From: Cydia pomonella | Lineage: Eukaryota; Arthropoda; Insecta; Lepidoptera; Tortricidae | Assembly (NCBI RefSeq): GCF_033807575.1 | Contig: NC_084711.1 | Location: forward strand, 9,858,001 to 9,922,000 | DNA length: 64,000 nucleotides | Direction of reading: 5' to 3' | In this document: positions 40,001-43,954 of the stretch, piece by piece | Position numbering within the stretch: position 1 is the stretch's first letter | Layout: every line of letters begins with the position of its first letter | Notes under the pieces: generated by a model | The model's input: the letters and a program-made list of their open reading frames with translations, nothing else | Told to the model about the DNA's origin: nothing | Databases searched by the model: none | Program-made: the position numbers and the translations under genes

Positions 40001-42708
40001 GTAATGCTATCACCCCTCTTTACGCTCCGCTTAGAAGATCAGTTTCAGGCACTAACTCTCCAATATAGGTTATGTAAAATTGCTAATGGTTGCTGTGACA
40101 AGGCGGATATGCACTATGACCCACTAAATAAATTTATAAAATCTGTCCGAAAATATTTTTTTAAACATAAGTAATTAGAATTTAAGTTAAAATTTTGGTA
40201 GTTCTATAGTTGTTTACTTATATTTATTTCGCATGCCGTGTTTACCTGTAAGTAATTGTGACACCACTCCTTACATGTATTAGCTTATACGTTTTTAATG
40301 TATCGATGTCAACAATTGTTGGTGAACCTTAAATAAATAAAATAAAAATAAATAAAATAACTGTATTCCCTGCACCAGTTCAAATTTCAGTAACAAATTT
40401 TAGATTTTTCATTTGTATGGCTGGGCCTTACGAGGATATAATTTAATTTGTTCTTTTTTAATCGCACGAAATAAAACAAAAGCAACTCTATTCCGTTTAA
40501 TTATGAATTAGATTGCATTGGAGGTAATTTGTACTATTATTAGGACCGTGGGACGCTAGAGGTTAATAATGGAAGAGCTGTTAAGTCTAATGGCGTTATT
40601 CAGAAAAGGATAAAACATAAATTAACTAATTGAGGCCTGTAAAGTTTTATGAAAAAGGGGGTAAGAAAAATTCGTGCTTCCAATTTGACATCTGAAGTAA
40701 TACATCAATACAGTAGTAATATCTCTCTGTACAGCCCCCCTGCATTAGGTAAGCGCTAACTCTGGCTGACAAAAGATGACGATTGGCATTTCAGTTACCA
40801 CAAAACATGTAACCGTATAGCGCCATCTAGTCTGGCTGTCAATCTCGGCGCACGACTTTTTTAAAACTTCAATCCATAAATAGTTCCTTGGTAGAACGTT
40901 TATAGATGTATCTATATCTACTATTTAGTTCTGAATATATTAAATATATTCTAAATATTAATTTACGTATCCTCAGGTCCCGTTTGTGCAGGAGTCGTCG
41001 GACTAAAAATGCCTAGATATTGTTTATTTGGCGACACCGTAAACACGGCGAGTCGTTTCGAATCAACTGGGGCACGTACGTATCAACTAATTACCGCTAT
41101 TAAATTGGTCCTCCCAAGCGGATGTTTCCATTAATCATTCTGTGACCCTGCCTACGAAGGTGGACGTCCCGAGTTCGAATCCCGGTCAGGCTATTTATTT
41201 GTGTGTCTATCGCGAATATTTTGTTCCTGAGTTATGGATATTTTATAATATATATTTATATAGAAAATGTATATATTATCTATTTAAACATGTATCTAGG
41301 CATGTCGGCCGCCGACATGTATATCGTCGCTCGGGACCCGTAGCTTTCTTTGTTTTGGGGCTAGGTGGACCTGTGTGAGATTATCGCCAAATATTTATTT
41401 AATTATTCATGTTTCAGCTCTCAAAATCCACTGTAGCGGGGCATGTAAAGCATTGTTGGATAAACTAGGCGGATATATCCTAGAAGAGAGAGGGATAGTA
41501 GCTATGAAAGGCAAACGCGACCAGGTGACGTACTGGCTGAAGGGGGAAGAGACGGAGACGGCGGCGGCGCGCGCGCACCGGCGGGCGCAAGCGGAGGGCG
41601 TGCCGCAGCTGGCCGCGGAGAAACGAGGCCAGAGGAGTTCTCTTAAGAACAAGTGCTGGAAGAATCAAGTTGGAGTGCTACACAGGTACAACTGGTATTC
41701 TCTATTCTAGTCTATTCATTATTAACCTCTTGAACGCCAGACAGCGAAGGAACATGCCGTGCCCCGGACGCAGGCGATCACGATTATGTACACGAAATTG
41801 AACTTTACGGAGTACCGCGTTAGTCCCTATTGCATTGGTGAAACTGTCGGCTGTAGCCGTCGTTGTCGTCCTTGGCAAGTATTTCAGAAAAGTTAAAGTT
41901 TTAAAACAATAAGTCTTACCAATCTTAGTAACTTTTTGTATCTATTGTATTATCTCATTGTTCGACTGATCGAGTCACGTGGTTATGTTTTTTAATATTC
42001 TCTCACAGACTAGTAATGAAAAGAAGGTCCTTATGAATAATTATTTACATAATGGATTTTTTCTCATTTTAACTTTGCAGGTGTTGCAGTTTAGAATCTC
42101 CAAAGAAGTTGCGTTTTGCTTCAGGCAATTTATTAGAATCGCATACTGATAGCGTCTTACACCATCGGAGTGATGAATATTTAATGGAGGTAAGGATTGC
42201 CATTCTACACAAATAATCCTTTAAATATTATAGTTACAATAGAAATTAGAAAGTGTTTCTAACATTCCAAGGTTTTTTCGCGAGACTTTTGTAGAATTCA
42301 CAGCAGTCAGGTCACGTTTTATTAGAGAAATCTAAACTTAATGTAAGCTGAACAGAAGGTTCAAATCCTTCGACTCTAGTATGAGGCGCCCTGATTCCAC
42401 CAGTTTATTGTGAATCGTTAAATTATATCACGTCCTCTGTCGTGTTTTAGGTGATAGGCGATGGTCATTTAGCAACAGCGCAACGCGGGGATTTCTTAGA
42501 AGCGCCCAGCCTCCGCCACGAGCAAACCAGCGTGTCTTGCCCCATCATCGAGCACACGGAGACGCCACCAGCTCCTATTCCGGCTAATTCTTGCGCCACC
42601 CTACCCCACGAGAACAAACGAACCAAGCCCTGCGATATAAAGCTCGTGGTCAACGGTTGCTCGTACAGTGAGAACGAAGCAGGCATGCCGCTGCTCGCGG
42701 ACGCGTGA
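6900..42708 (+). CDS. Receptor guanylyl cyclase, gene 1 (5' end missing; possibly Gyc32E-like)
   Basis: Membrane receptor guanylyl cyclase that makes cyclic GMP from GTP. Exons: 6900-7007, 8019-8159, 9466-9658, 9739-9816, 13541-13779, 15303-15448, 21774-21891, 24650-24740, 27625-27805, about 29557/29568-29799, 34597-34701, 35180-35251, 35805-35976, 36888-37101, 37558-37692, 37964-38076, 38496-38647, 39065-39163, 39297-39441, 40977-41075, 41418-41685, 42081-42189, 42451-42708. About 1156 residues are visible: ligand-binding domain 1-370, membrane helix about 376-396, kinase-homology 440-700, coiled coil 715-760, cyclase 785-985, tail to 1156. The kinase domain keeps a lysine (LLAVKRI) and DFG but has HGA in place of HRD, as usual for the inactive kinase-homology domain. 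The cyclase has SDIVGFT, VETIGDAYMV and RYCLFGDTVN, with the Glu and Cys expected for GTP selectivity. The signal peptide and the first roughly 100-130 residues were not found. The ortholog name is a guess; the family is secure. Confidence 0.93.
7501..7875. mobile_element. Head-to-tail dimer of a palindromic MITE
   Basis: Two copies of about 185 bp (7501-7684, 7688-7875), each with inverted ends of about 50 bp: cctagtgta, cgatagcg, cgtacgcgtttgcgt. The centre agcgcgccaagcgggacgtt is shared by both. They meet at ggggtactgtacccc. Confidence 0.85.
8019..8159 (+). CDS. Gene 1 exon b: ligand-binding domain
   Basis: 47 codons between ttgacag and gtgagt, phase 0 at both ends. Contains YCRDVTLPCSNK, then FVRTRPSDTSISRAV, which matches the conserved 'RTxPxD' stretch of receptor cyclases. 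It follows ISY of the previous exon as expected for the family. Confidence 0.9.
8607..8760. mobile_element. MITE with about 30-bp inverted ends
   Basis: Left end aattaaaaccctaccagaaa and right end ctggtcaggctttaatt are inverted, each followed inward by tatatgatca. About 154 bp, in the intron between gene 1 exons b and c. No coding capacity. Confidence 0.75.
9466..9658 (+). CDS. Gene 1 exon c: ligand-binding domain
   Basis: Begins VTFLYSNALNKDFS after ttgcag and ends in phase 1 (act aga a) at a gttagt donor. Ordinary codons, no internal stop. It contains one NYT glycosylation sequon (GNNYTRN). Confidence 0.9.
9739..9816 (+). CDS. Gene 1 exon d: ligand-binding domain
   Basis: 26 codons reading YVLVGNYHDHVGLLMALDAM, in phase 1 at both ends, acceptor ttcgcag and donor gtaagt. 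This is the beta-strand 'YVLxG' that closes the first lobe of the fold. The intron before it is only 80 bp. Confidence 0.9.
10053..10946. mobile_element. Repeat with inverted ends, containing a retrotransposon tail
   Basis: Outer ends aaaaccgacttcaaaaagga and ccttttttaaagttggtt are inverted. Inside, about 10259-10513 translates to a non-LTR C-terminal-like end (KKTAKSIHIAAPVV, FKYRLKKWLIGKCFYSY) with a stop, followed by a tail with aataaagaatgtctatgtct. This suggests a retroelement 3' end nested in another repeat. Confidence 0.6.
11571..11955. repeat. Dispersed repeat family B, fragment
   Basis: Shares tagtttcgccatatccg, gctacaatttggcatgga, and ccatgggtccaaaaaatat with the larger copy at 19221-20372. 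Lies in the intron before gene 1 exon e. Confidence 0.65.
12687..12774. repeat. Foldback with about 35-bp arms
   Basis: atgtaaagttgacgaaatat...gccgatct and agatcggctc...atatttcgtcaactttacat are inverted around a 17-18 bp loop containing ttgttcaaacttgttc. Nearly perfect. Confidence 0.8.
13541..13779 (+). CDS. Gene 1 exon e: ligand-binding domain
   Basis: Begins GEYAAIGVDVDMYT after atcaacag and ends KV at donor gtaagt. Phase 1 in, phase 0 out. Includes FRSFLSVAPSSPSPAYPKF, equivalent to the 'LxVxPxxPxxxxY' stretch of animal receptor cyclases. The in-frame sequence upstream of 13541 is intron. Confidence 0.9.
13780..15302. other. Intron of gene 1, no feature found
   Basis: AT-rich sequence between exons e and f. 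No open frame, repeat pair or structured element that I can support. Confidence 0.5.
15303..15448 (+). CDS. Gene 1 exon f: ligand-binding domain (exon with decayed tandem copies)
   Basis: Begins IPEYAAWLHDAVWVYARAL after ttttgtag and ends ESIMG in phase 2 at donor gtaagt. DAVxxYARAL is a family hallmark. Two damaged copies of its 3' half lie directly downstream (15471-15680). They are not needed for the reading frame, which continues to 21774. Confidence 0.9.
15471..15680 (+). pseudogene. Two decayed tandem copies of gene 1 exon f
   Basis: After the real exon (15303-15448) the motif ctacgagagcatNatggggta recurs at about 15527-15544 with the same downstream intron text (tgtgcagtaaatctctg). 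A second damaged copy (ccggcgaggatgaacgcgcg, gatgcatgcggaacaccag) spans about 15575-15675. Both carry substitutions and deletions that break the frame, so they look like relic exon duplications. Confidence 0.75.
15815..15886. repeat. Family C fragment
   Basis: gtgccaatcgttta and atagcgaacgaaacgtaact match the ends of the inverted-repeat element at 30047-30173; a third copy is at 35641-35752. Confidence 0.6.
16718..17675 (+). repeat. Family A copy with a swapped 3' end
   Basis: 16718-17234 follows family A up to gacgaatctataagggt. Unrelated repeat sequence follows (17235-17675), ending with its own cgatccataagggttcc and agtacggaaccct. It appears to be a recombinant or nested insertion at the ctataagggt motif. 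Confidence 0.65.
18560..18960 (-). mobile_element. Non-LTR retrotransposon C-terminal fragment
   Basis: On the - strand it reads LGVLNKAKRYFTPRQRLLLY then ARPHMEYCCHLWVG, followed by fragments such as RRDFASLCLYSELCSEELF. These are typical of the end of insect non-LTR reverse transcriptase proteins. Frameshifted and truncated. Confidence 0.75.
19221..20372. repeat. Family B repeat split by a nested element
   Basis: Opens tagggttccgtagtcaacta and closes accatgggtccaaaaaatat. The segment matching the 11571 copy is interrupted by 19421-20144. Near 20150-20275 a further insert of roughly 110 bp lies between two copies of cgaatagggg. Confidence 0.6.
19421..20144. mobile_element. Inverted-repeat element with about 130-bp arms
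   Basis: The left arm begins ttaagagcccggtaacgatt and includes attgatagatttag, gaaattgtacacct, ggtttctattagcacg. The right arm (20018-20144) carries the same words reversed. The centre is AT-rich with no recognised protein. Confidence 0.75.
21540..21668 (+). repeat. Dispersed repeat, copy 1 of 2
   Basis: Shares aatctcacaaatactg, aacaattgcttata, tactgaat, cgcaggc, ctgaatca with 32697-32816 in the same orientation. It ends about 105 bp before gene 1 exon g. Confidence 0.65.
21774..21891 (+). CDS. Gene 1 exon g: ligand-binding domain
   Basis: Contains MDESGDAEGNYTLLSID, the conserved 'D..GD...Y.L.D' stretch at the end of the ligand-binding domain. Phase 2 in, phase 0 out; acceptor ttgacag, donor gtaact. 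It lies after a 6.3-kb intron filled with repeats. Confidence 0.92.
21892..24649. other. Intron of gene 1 with repeat tail
   Basis: Mostly unique AT-rich sequence. Around 22740-22855 a T/A-rich run ending gtcgaaataaatgataattt resembles the 3' tail of a non-LTR element. No exon was needed here to keep the frame. Confidence 0.45.
24650..24740 (+). CDS. Gene 1 exon h: juxtamembrane extracellular stretch
   Basis: About 30 codons reading WPGGHTPLSEPPCGFRDEKC, the conserved 'W..G..P...PxCGF' segment just outside the membrane, whose cysteines are typically paired. Phase 0 in, phase 1 out; acceptor gtacag, donor gtaagt. Confidence 0.92.
24741..26840. other. Intron of gene 1 with a GC-rich island
   Basis: AT-rich except for about 25060-25275, which is GC-rich and holds repeated cgtcgta words. 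No splice sites with a fitting frame were found, so I do not call an exon. Confidence 0.4.
26855..27470. mobile_element. Large imperfect foldback
   Basis: Left arm words catagaccgcgggccaggaa, tcatcgcctcccg, gatgctgtt, cgtcagccggtt, cacgtaaaaaata recur reversed in 27170-27470 (cggctgacg, aacagcatc, cgggaggcgatgac, gttcctggctcgcggtcta). The right arm carries an extra 80-90 bp. It ends about 155 bp before the gene 1 membrane exon. Confidence 0.7.
27625..27805 (+). CDS. Gene 1 exon i: transmembrane helix and stop-transfer
   Basis: Encodes an Ala/Leu-rich helix (GAAGGALALLALAALALY) followed by basic RGWRYEQELDSLLWKIDF. LLWKI marks the start of the cytoplasmic part in this family. The 3' end is uncertain: gtaaaa at 27806 leaves phase 2, while gtaggt at 27802 leaves phase 1. 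Confidence 0.88.
27806..29556. other. Intron of gene 1, no feature found
   Basis: AT-rich intron between the membrane exon and the kinase-homology exon. A small cassette exon here could resolve the uncertain phase at the join, but none is recognisable. Confidence 0.4.
29557..29799 (+). CDS. Gene 1 exon j: start of kinase-homology domain
   Basis: Reads SSQVSLSSNPDLDFRYS then VALYRGRLLAVKRI, which carries the beta-3 lysine, and ends ELKT at donor gtgagt. Four AGs lie within 12 bp at the acceptor (after 29556, 29560, 29564, 29567). Starts at 29565 or 29568 match the phase-2 donor of the previous exon; 29561 matches the alternative phase-1 donor. The exact start is unresolved. Confidence 0.85.
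30047..30173. mobile_element. Family C MITE, complete copy
   Basis: 127 bp with inverted ends caagatgctaatcgtt / gattggcatcttg, then cgctccgtagcg / cgctacggagcg. Related copies at 15815 and 35641. Confidence 0.75.
30884..31027 (+). repeat. Direct repeat of about 55 bp
   Basis: ttgttgcataattgtttaaa ... gtattctgNgaagtgacctt appears at 30884-30939 and 30973-31027, separated by 33 bp. A local tandem-type duplication. Confidence 0.85.
31414..31961 (-). repeat. Family A repeat, reverse copy
   Basis: Starts agggttccgtagccaaat and ends gcgagtccgactcgcacttgg, the reverse complement of the family A consensus. Includes a run of about 22 C (31771-31792), where other copies have a shorter G run. Confidence 0.85.
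32697..32816 (+). repeat. Dispersed repeat, copy 2 of 2
   Basis: Matches 21540-21668 (aatctcacaaatactg, aacaattgcttataa). In the intron between gene 1 exons j and k. Confidence 0.65.
33951..34019 (-). repeat. Family A end fragment
   Basis: Only the terminal part remains (agggttccgtagccaaatg, gattcgtcatgtccgtctg). It stops at ctgtccgatta, then unrelated sequence. Confidence 0.75.
34283..34427. mobile_element. MITE with about 28-bp inverted ends
   Basis: taggtacagtcaaggtatta...tatcg and its reverse complement bound 145 bp. Inner text cggacaaagtgc / gcactttgtccg is also inverted. Lies 170 bp before gene 1 exon k. Confidence 0.85.
34597..34701 (+). CDS. Gene 1 exon k: kinase-homology domain
   Basis: 35 codons, MRDLQHDNVNGFVGA to YCTRGSLK. 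Acceptor tttcag. The donor reads AAG|GCAAGA, a GC-AG type intron. The same intron position in gene 2 has an ordinary GT donor. Confidence 0.9.
34702..35179 (+). other. GC-AG intron in gene 1
   Basis: The exon ends AAG and the intron opens GCAAGA, close to the consensus of the minor GC-AG class. It closes tttgcag. Using the next in-frame GT (gtaaat, near 34740) would add about 13 unconserved residues at a place where gene 2 has none. Confidence 0.75.
35180..35251 (+). CDS. Gene 1 exon l: kinase-homology domain
   Basis: 24 codons reading DILENEDIKLDNMFIASLV. Same length and phase as the gene 2 exon at 56089-56160, showing a shared intron position on both sides. Acceptor tttgcag, donor gtaact. 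Confidence 0.93.
35641..35752. mobile_element. Family C MITE, damaged copy
   Basis: Ends ctctgtagcgaacagaacgc and ctctacgctacggagctgta are imperfectly inverted, and the core gcactaaaatgg matches the family. Sits just before gene 1 exon m. Confidence 0.6.
35805..35976 (+). CDS. Gene 1 exon m: kinase-homology catalytic-loop region
   Basis: Contains IHESPLQYHGALRPSNC (HGA where active kinases have HRD, so the catalytic Asp is absent) and KLADFGLQAF. Ends in phase 1 at gtgagt. A damaged copy of this exon follows immediately at 35985-36215. Confidence 0.93.
35985..36215 (+). pseudogene. Decayed copy of gene 1 exon m
   Basis: Text from the real exon reappears in order: gtcgccgctgcgctactacg then tgcggtcatccaacta, and later ctttgggct, gcctttcgtactgggcaact, cctaacgcaattcgatcgcc, ending in a retained gtgagt donor. 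It contains in-frame stops and extra bases in the middle, so it cannot replace the true exon. Confidence 0.8.
36335..36479. mobile_element. GC-rich inverted-repeat MITE
   Basis: gggtgcgagcacgcctctgc...gaaagcgaggcg on the left is inverted against cgcctcgctttcaactcgct...gtgtgcctgcgccc on the right. No coding. Confidence 0.6.
36888..37101 (+). CDS. Gene 1 exon n: kinase-homology C-lobe
   Basis: Reads VYLAPELLRS then ADVYAFALVLYEMHTRRGPF. GC-rich, unlike the flanking introns. Phase 1 in, phase 2 out; acceptor attccag, donor gtaggt. Confidence 0.93.
37558..37692 (+). CDS. Gene 1 exon o: kinase-homology C-lobe end
   Basis: Reads CVECWAEDPAMRPDFKAIR, the conserved end of the kinase-homology domain, then KLRPLRKGM. 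Phase 2 in and out. Acceptor ttttcag, donor gtaagt. Confidence 0.93.
37964..38076 (+). CDS. Gene 1 exon p: dimerisation coiled coil
   Basis: Reads MIAMMEKYANNLEVLVDERT then QLQEEKKKT, the helical linker that dimerises receptor cyclases and passes the signal to the catalytic domain. Phase 2 in, phase 1 out. Confidence 0.94.
38496..38647 (+). CDS. Gene 1 exon q: start of cyclase catalytic domain
   Basis: Reads LLEEMLPVPVADQLKRG then SVTIYFSDIVGFTAMSAEST. The Asp in SDIVGFT is a metal-binding catalytic residue. Phase 1 in, phase 0 out; donor gtgagt. Confidence 0.96.
38721..38790 (-). repeat. tRNA-like (SINE head) sequence
   Basis: On the - strand it holds an A-box-like tagcttagttggttgaacg (38763-38781) and a B-box-like ggtcgcgagtcgaa (38729-38742), spaced as in tRNA-derived SINEs. 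It does not fold into a standard tRNA by eye. Lies in a gene 1 intron. Confidence 0.6.
39065..39163 (+). CDS. Gene 1 exon r: cyclase catalytic domain
   Basis: 33 codons reading VVDFLNDLYTCFDSIL then VYKVETIGDAYMV. The second metal Asp and the guanine-contacting Glu are present. Phase 0 both ends; acceptor ttacag, donor gtaagt. Confidence 0.96.
39297..39441 (+). CDS. Gene 1 exon s: cyclase catalytic domain
   Basis: 145 bp, the same length and phase as the gene 2 exon 51973-52117. Reads VSGLPIRNGIMHAGEVASMA and ends LLLRVGIHS. Ser replaces the Thr that gene 2 keeps at the end of GIHT, a mild change next to the catalytic core. Confidence 0.95.
39590..40362 (+). mobile_element. Non-LTR retrotransposon 3' end
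   Basis: Reads TLARSILEYCSVVWRP (about 39700-39750), then LERIQKRFTRHLAFQ, then LEDRRTLLDATFLYKLVNH, then RSRPRN-like basic stretches with frameshifts, ending in a tail of aaataaataaaat repeats. C-terminal part only; inserted in the intron after gene 1 exon s. Confidence 0.85.
40977..41075 (+). CDS. Gene 1 exon t: cyclase catalytic domain
   Basis: Reads AGVVGLKMPRYCLFGDTVN and TASRFESTGA. The Cys in RYCLFGD is the GTP-selecting residue; the NTASR stretch holds catalytic Asn and Arg. Phase 1 in and out. Confidence 0.96.
41140..41395 (+). mobile_element. tRNA-derived SINE, 5' truncated
   Basis: B box gagttcgaatcccgg at about 41169, followed by gcta-tttatttgtgtg, tgttcctgagttatggat, and ttttggggctaggtggac. 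This layout is typical of lepidopteran tRNA-derived SINEs. It fills most of the intron before gene 1 exon u. Confidence 0.8.
41418..41685 (+). CDS. Gene 1 exon u: end of cyclase domain and tail
   Basis: Reads PLKIHCSG, LLDKLGGYILEERG, KGKRDQVTYWLKG, closing the catalytic domain, then an Arg/Ala/Glu-rich tail with alternating charge (about 35 residues). GC-rich. Phase 1 in, phase 2 out. Confidence 0.93.
42081..42189 (+). CDS. Gene 1 exon v: C-terminal tail
   Basis: Reads CCSLESPKKLRFASGNLLES. No known domain. The phase match (2 in, 0 out) and good splice sites (tttgcag, gtaagg) support it as coding. Confidence 0.85.
42451..42708 (+). CDS. Gene 1 last exon: C-terminal tail with stop
   Basis: 85 codons from VIGDGHLATAQRG to MPLLADA followed by TGA (42706-42708). 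Pro- and His-containing, probably disordered. It lacks the PDZ-type ending found on gene 2. Confidence 0.88.
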   Translation: MIGDGHLATAQRGDFLEAPSLRHEQTSVSCPIIEHTETPPAPIPANSCATLPHENKRTKPCDIKLVVNGCSYSENEAGMPLLADA

Positions 42709-43416
42709 CTTAATACATGTACTTATTAATTCCTCGCACTAGTCATGGGCGATGCCCTGGGCCTATAGCATAGGATGTTAGAGGCTCTTTTCTCAATAGC
42801 TCTCTATTTTTGTTTAATGAGAGTAATATGGATTTAAAGAAACGTGTAAGTCGGTAGACTAAAGGCTGGAATAGTGAATGAATGTTCAATATTTTTGACT
42901 GGATTTTGTTGTGATCCGATTCAAAAAAATATGTGCCAAACCTATCTGTTTGGATATTTATATGTTAATTAGGAAATTGATGTTGATATATTTACGAAGG
43001 ATGAGAAAGTTAGCGAAAACCAGGCAAAGCCGGGATAGGATAGTTTAAACGTAAGCTCAGTGTACGGACGATATTTATAGCGTCGATGTGATCTGTGTCA
43101 GTATTAAGTTATTAAGAGACCACGTTCAATAGAAATTATTTAATAACATTAAACTCTTATTTCACATTTCACGGTAACATCGTTTTACTTAGACATATTA
43201 TTTACAACAGTCGATACGGCTAATATACATCTAGGAAACCTAAGAATATTAAAGCCTAGAATCCGAGTTCCACGGAACCTGCTACAAAATGAAGCCAAAA
43301 TTACAATTATATTAATCTCTGACGCTCTCATAAATACGGGCTCGAGTAGGGGGAGACGGACCGGAGTCGCCTTCTAGGCTTTAGTACCGGGAGCGGTCGT
43401 CGGCCCCGGGGCGGGG
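42709..43416. promoter_or_regulatory. Shared 3' region between the convergent genes
   Basis: 708 bp between the two stop codons, no open frame of note. ATTAAA on the + strand is at 43148-43153, and ATTAAA on the - strand is at 43139-43144 (read as tttaat on +). These could be weak polyadenylation signals for the two genes. If both are used, the transcripts would end within or across each other's 3' UTR. This is inference from motifs only. Confidence 0.4.
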
Positions 43417-43954
43417 TCACACGGCCGACTCGGAGTCCAGCAGCGGCGGGCCGGGCGCGCGGCGCAGCGACGGCGTGGACGAGCGGCCCGCGAAGATGCC
43501 CAGCAGCCACGAGCGCAGCGCCAGCCGCGGCAGCTTGCGCGCCTCCGCCGCGTCCGCCACGTTCTCCAGCGACCGCCACTTCTTGTAGAACTCGATGTAG
43601 CTCGAGTCCTGCACCTTCCGCTTGGCGGGCGGCTTGTTGTAGAGGCTGCACTTGCGCAGCAGCGGCGAGTCCTCCTCCTGGCGCGGGTCGGCGAGGATGC
43701 CGATGACGGTGCCGTTGAAGACGGGATCGCCGGGGCGCGTGAGCGTGGCGACGGGCTCGGGCTCGGCGTCGAGCGAGCGCGTGGTGTGCTGGCGGCGCAG
43801 GCGCGGCGAGCGGCGCCGCTCGGGCAGCACGTCCAGCGACGCGGCGTAGCGCAGCGCCCGCGGCGGCGACGGCGACCGCGAGCCCCGAGAGCCCCGCGAG
43901 CCCCGCGAGCCCCGCTCGCCCGCCGTCGACGACGCGATCGAACTTAACGCATTC
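43417..43954 (-). CDS. Gyc76C: Gene 2 last exon: long C-terminal tail with PDZ-type end
   Basis: 178 residues starting NALSSIASSTAGERGSRGSR (a short GSR repeat), then Arg/Ser/Pro-rich text, then a more ordered stretch SSYIEFYKKWRSLENVADAA, ending PPLLDSESAV and stop. The last four residues fit a class I PDZ ligand (Ser at -2, Val at 0). Confidence 0.9.

Noticed and set aside
41140..41200. A functional tRNA gene
   Set aside because: Only the B-box half is tRNA-like. The A box and a closed acceptor stem are missing, and the downstream text is SINE body.
41407..41668. Open frames on the - strand across gene 1 exon u
   Set aside because: Antisense shadows of a GC-rich coding exon.
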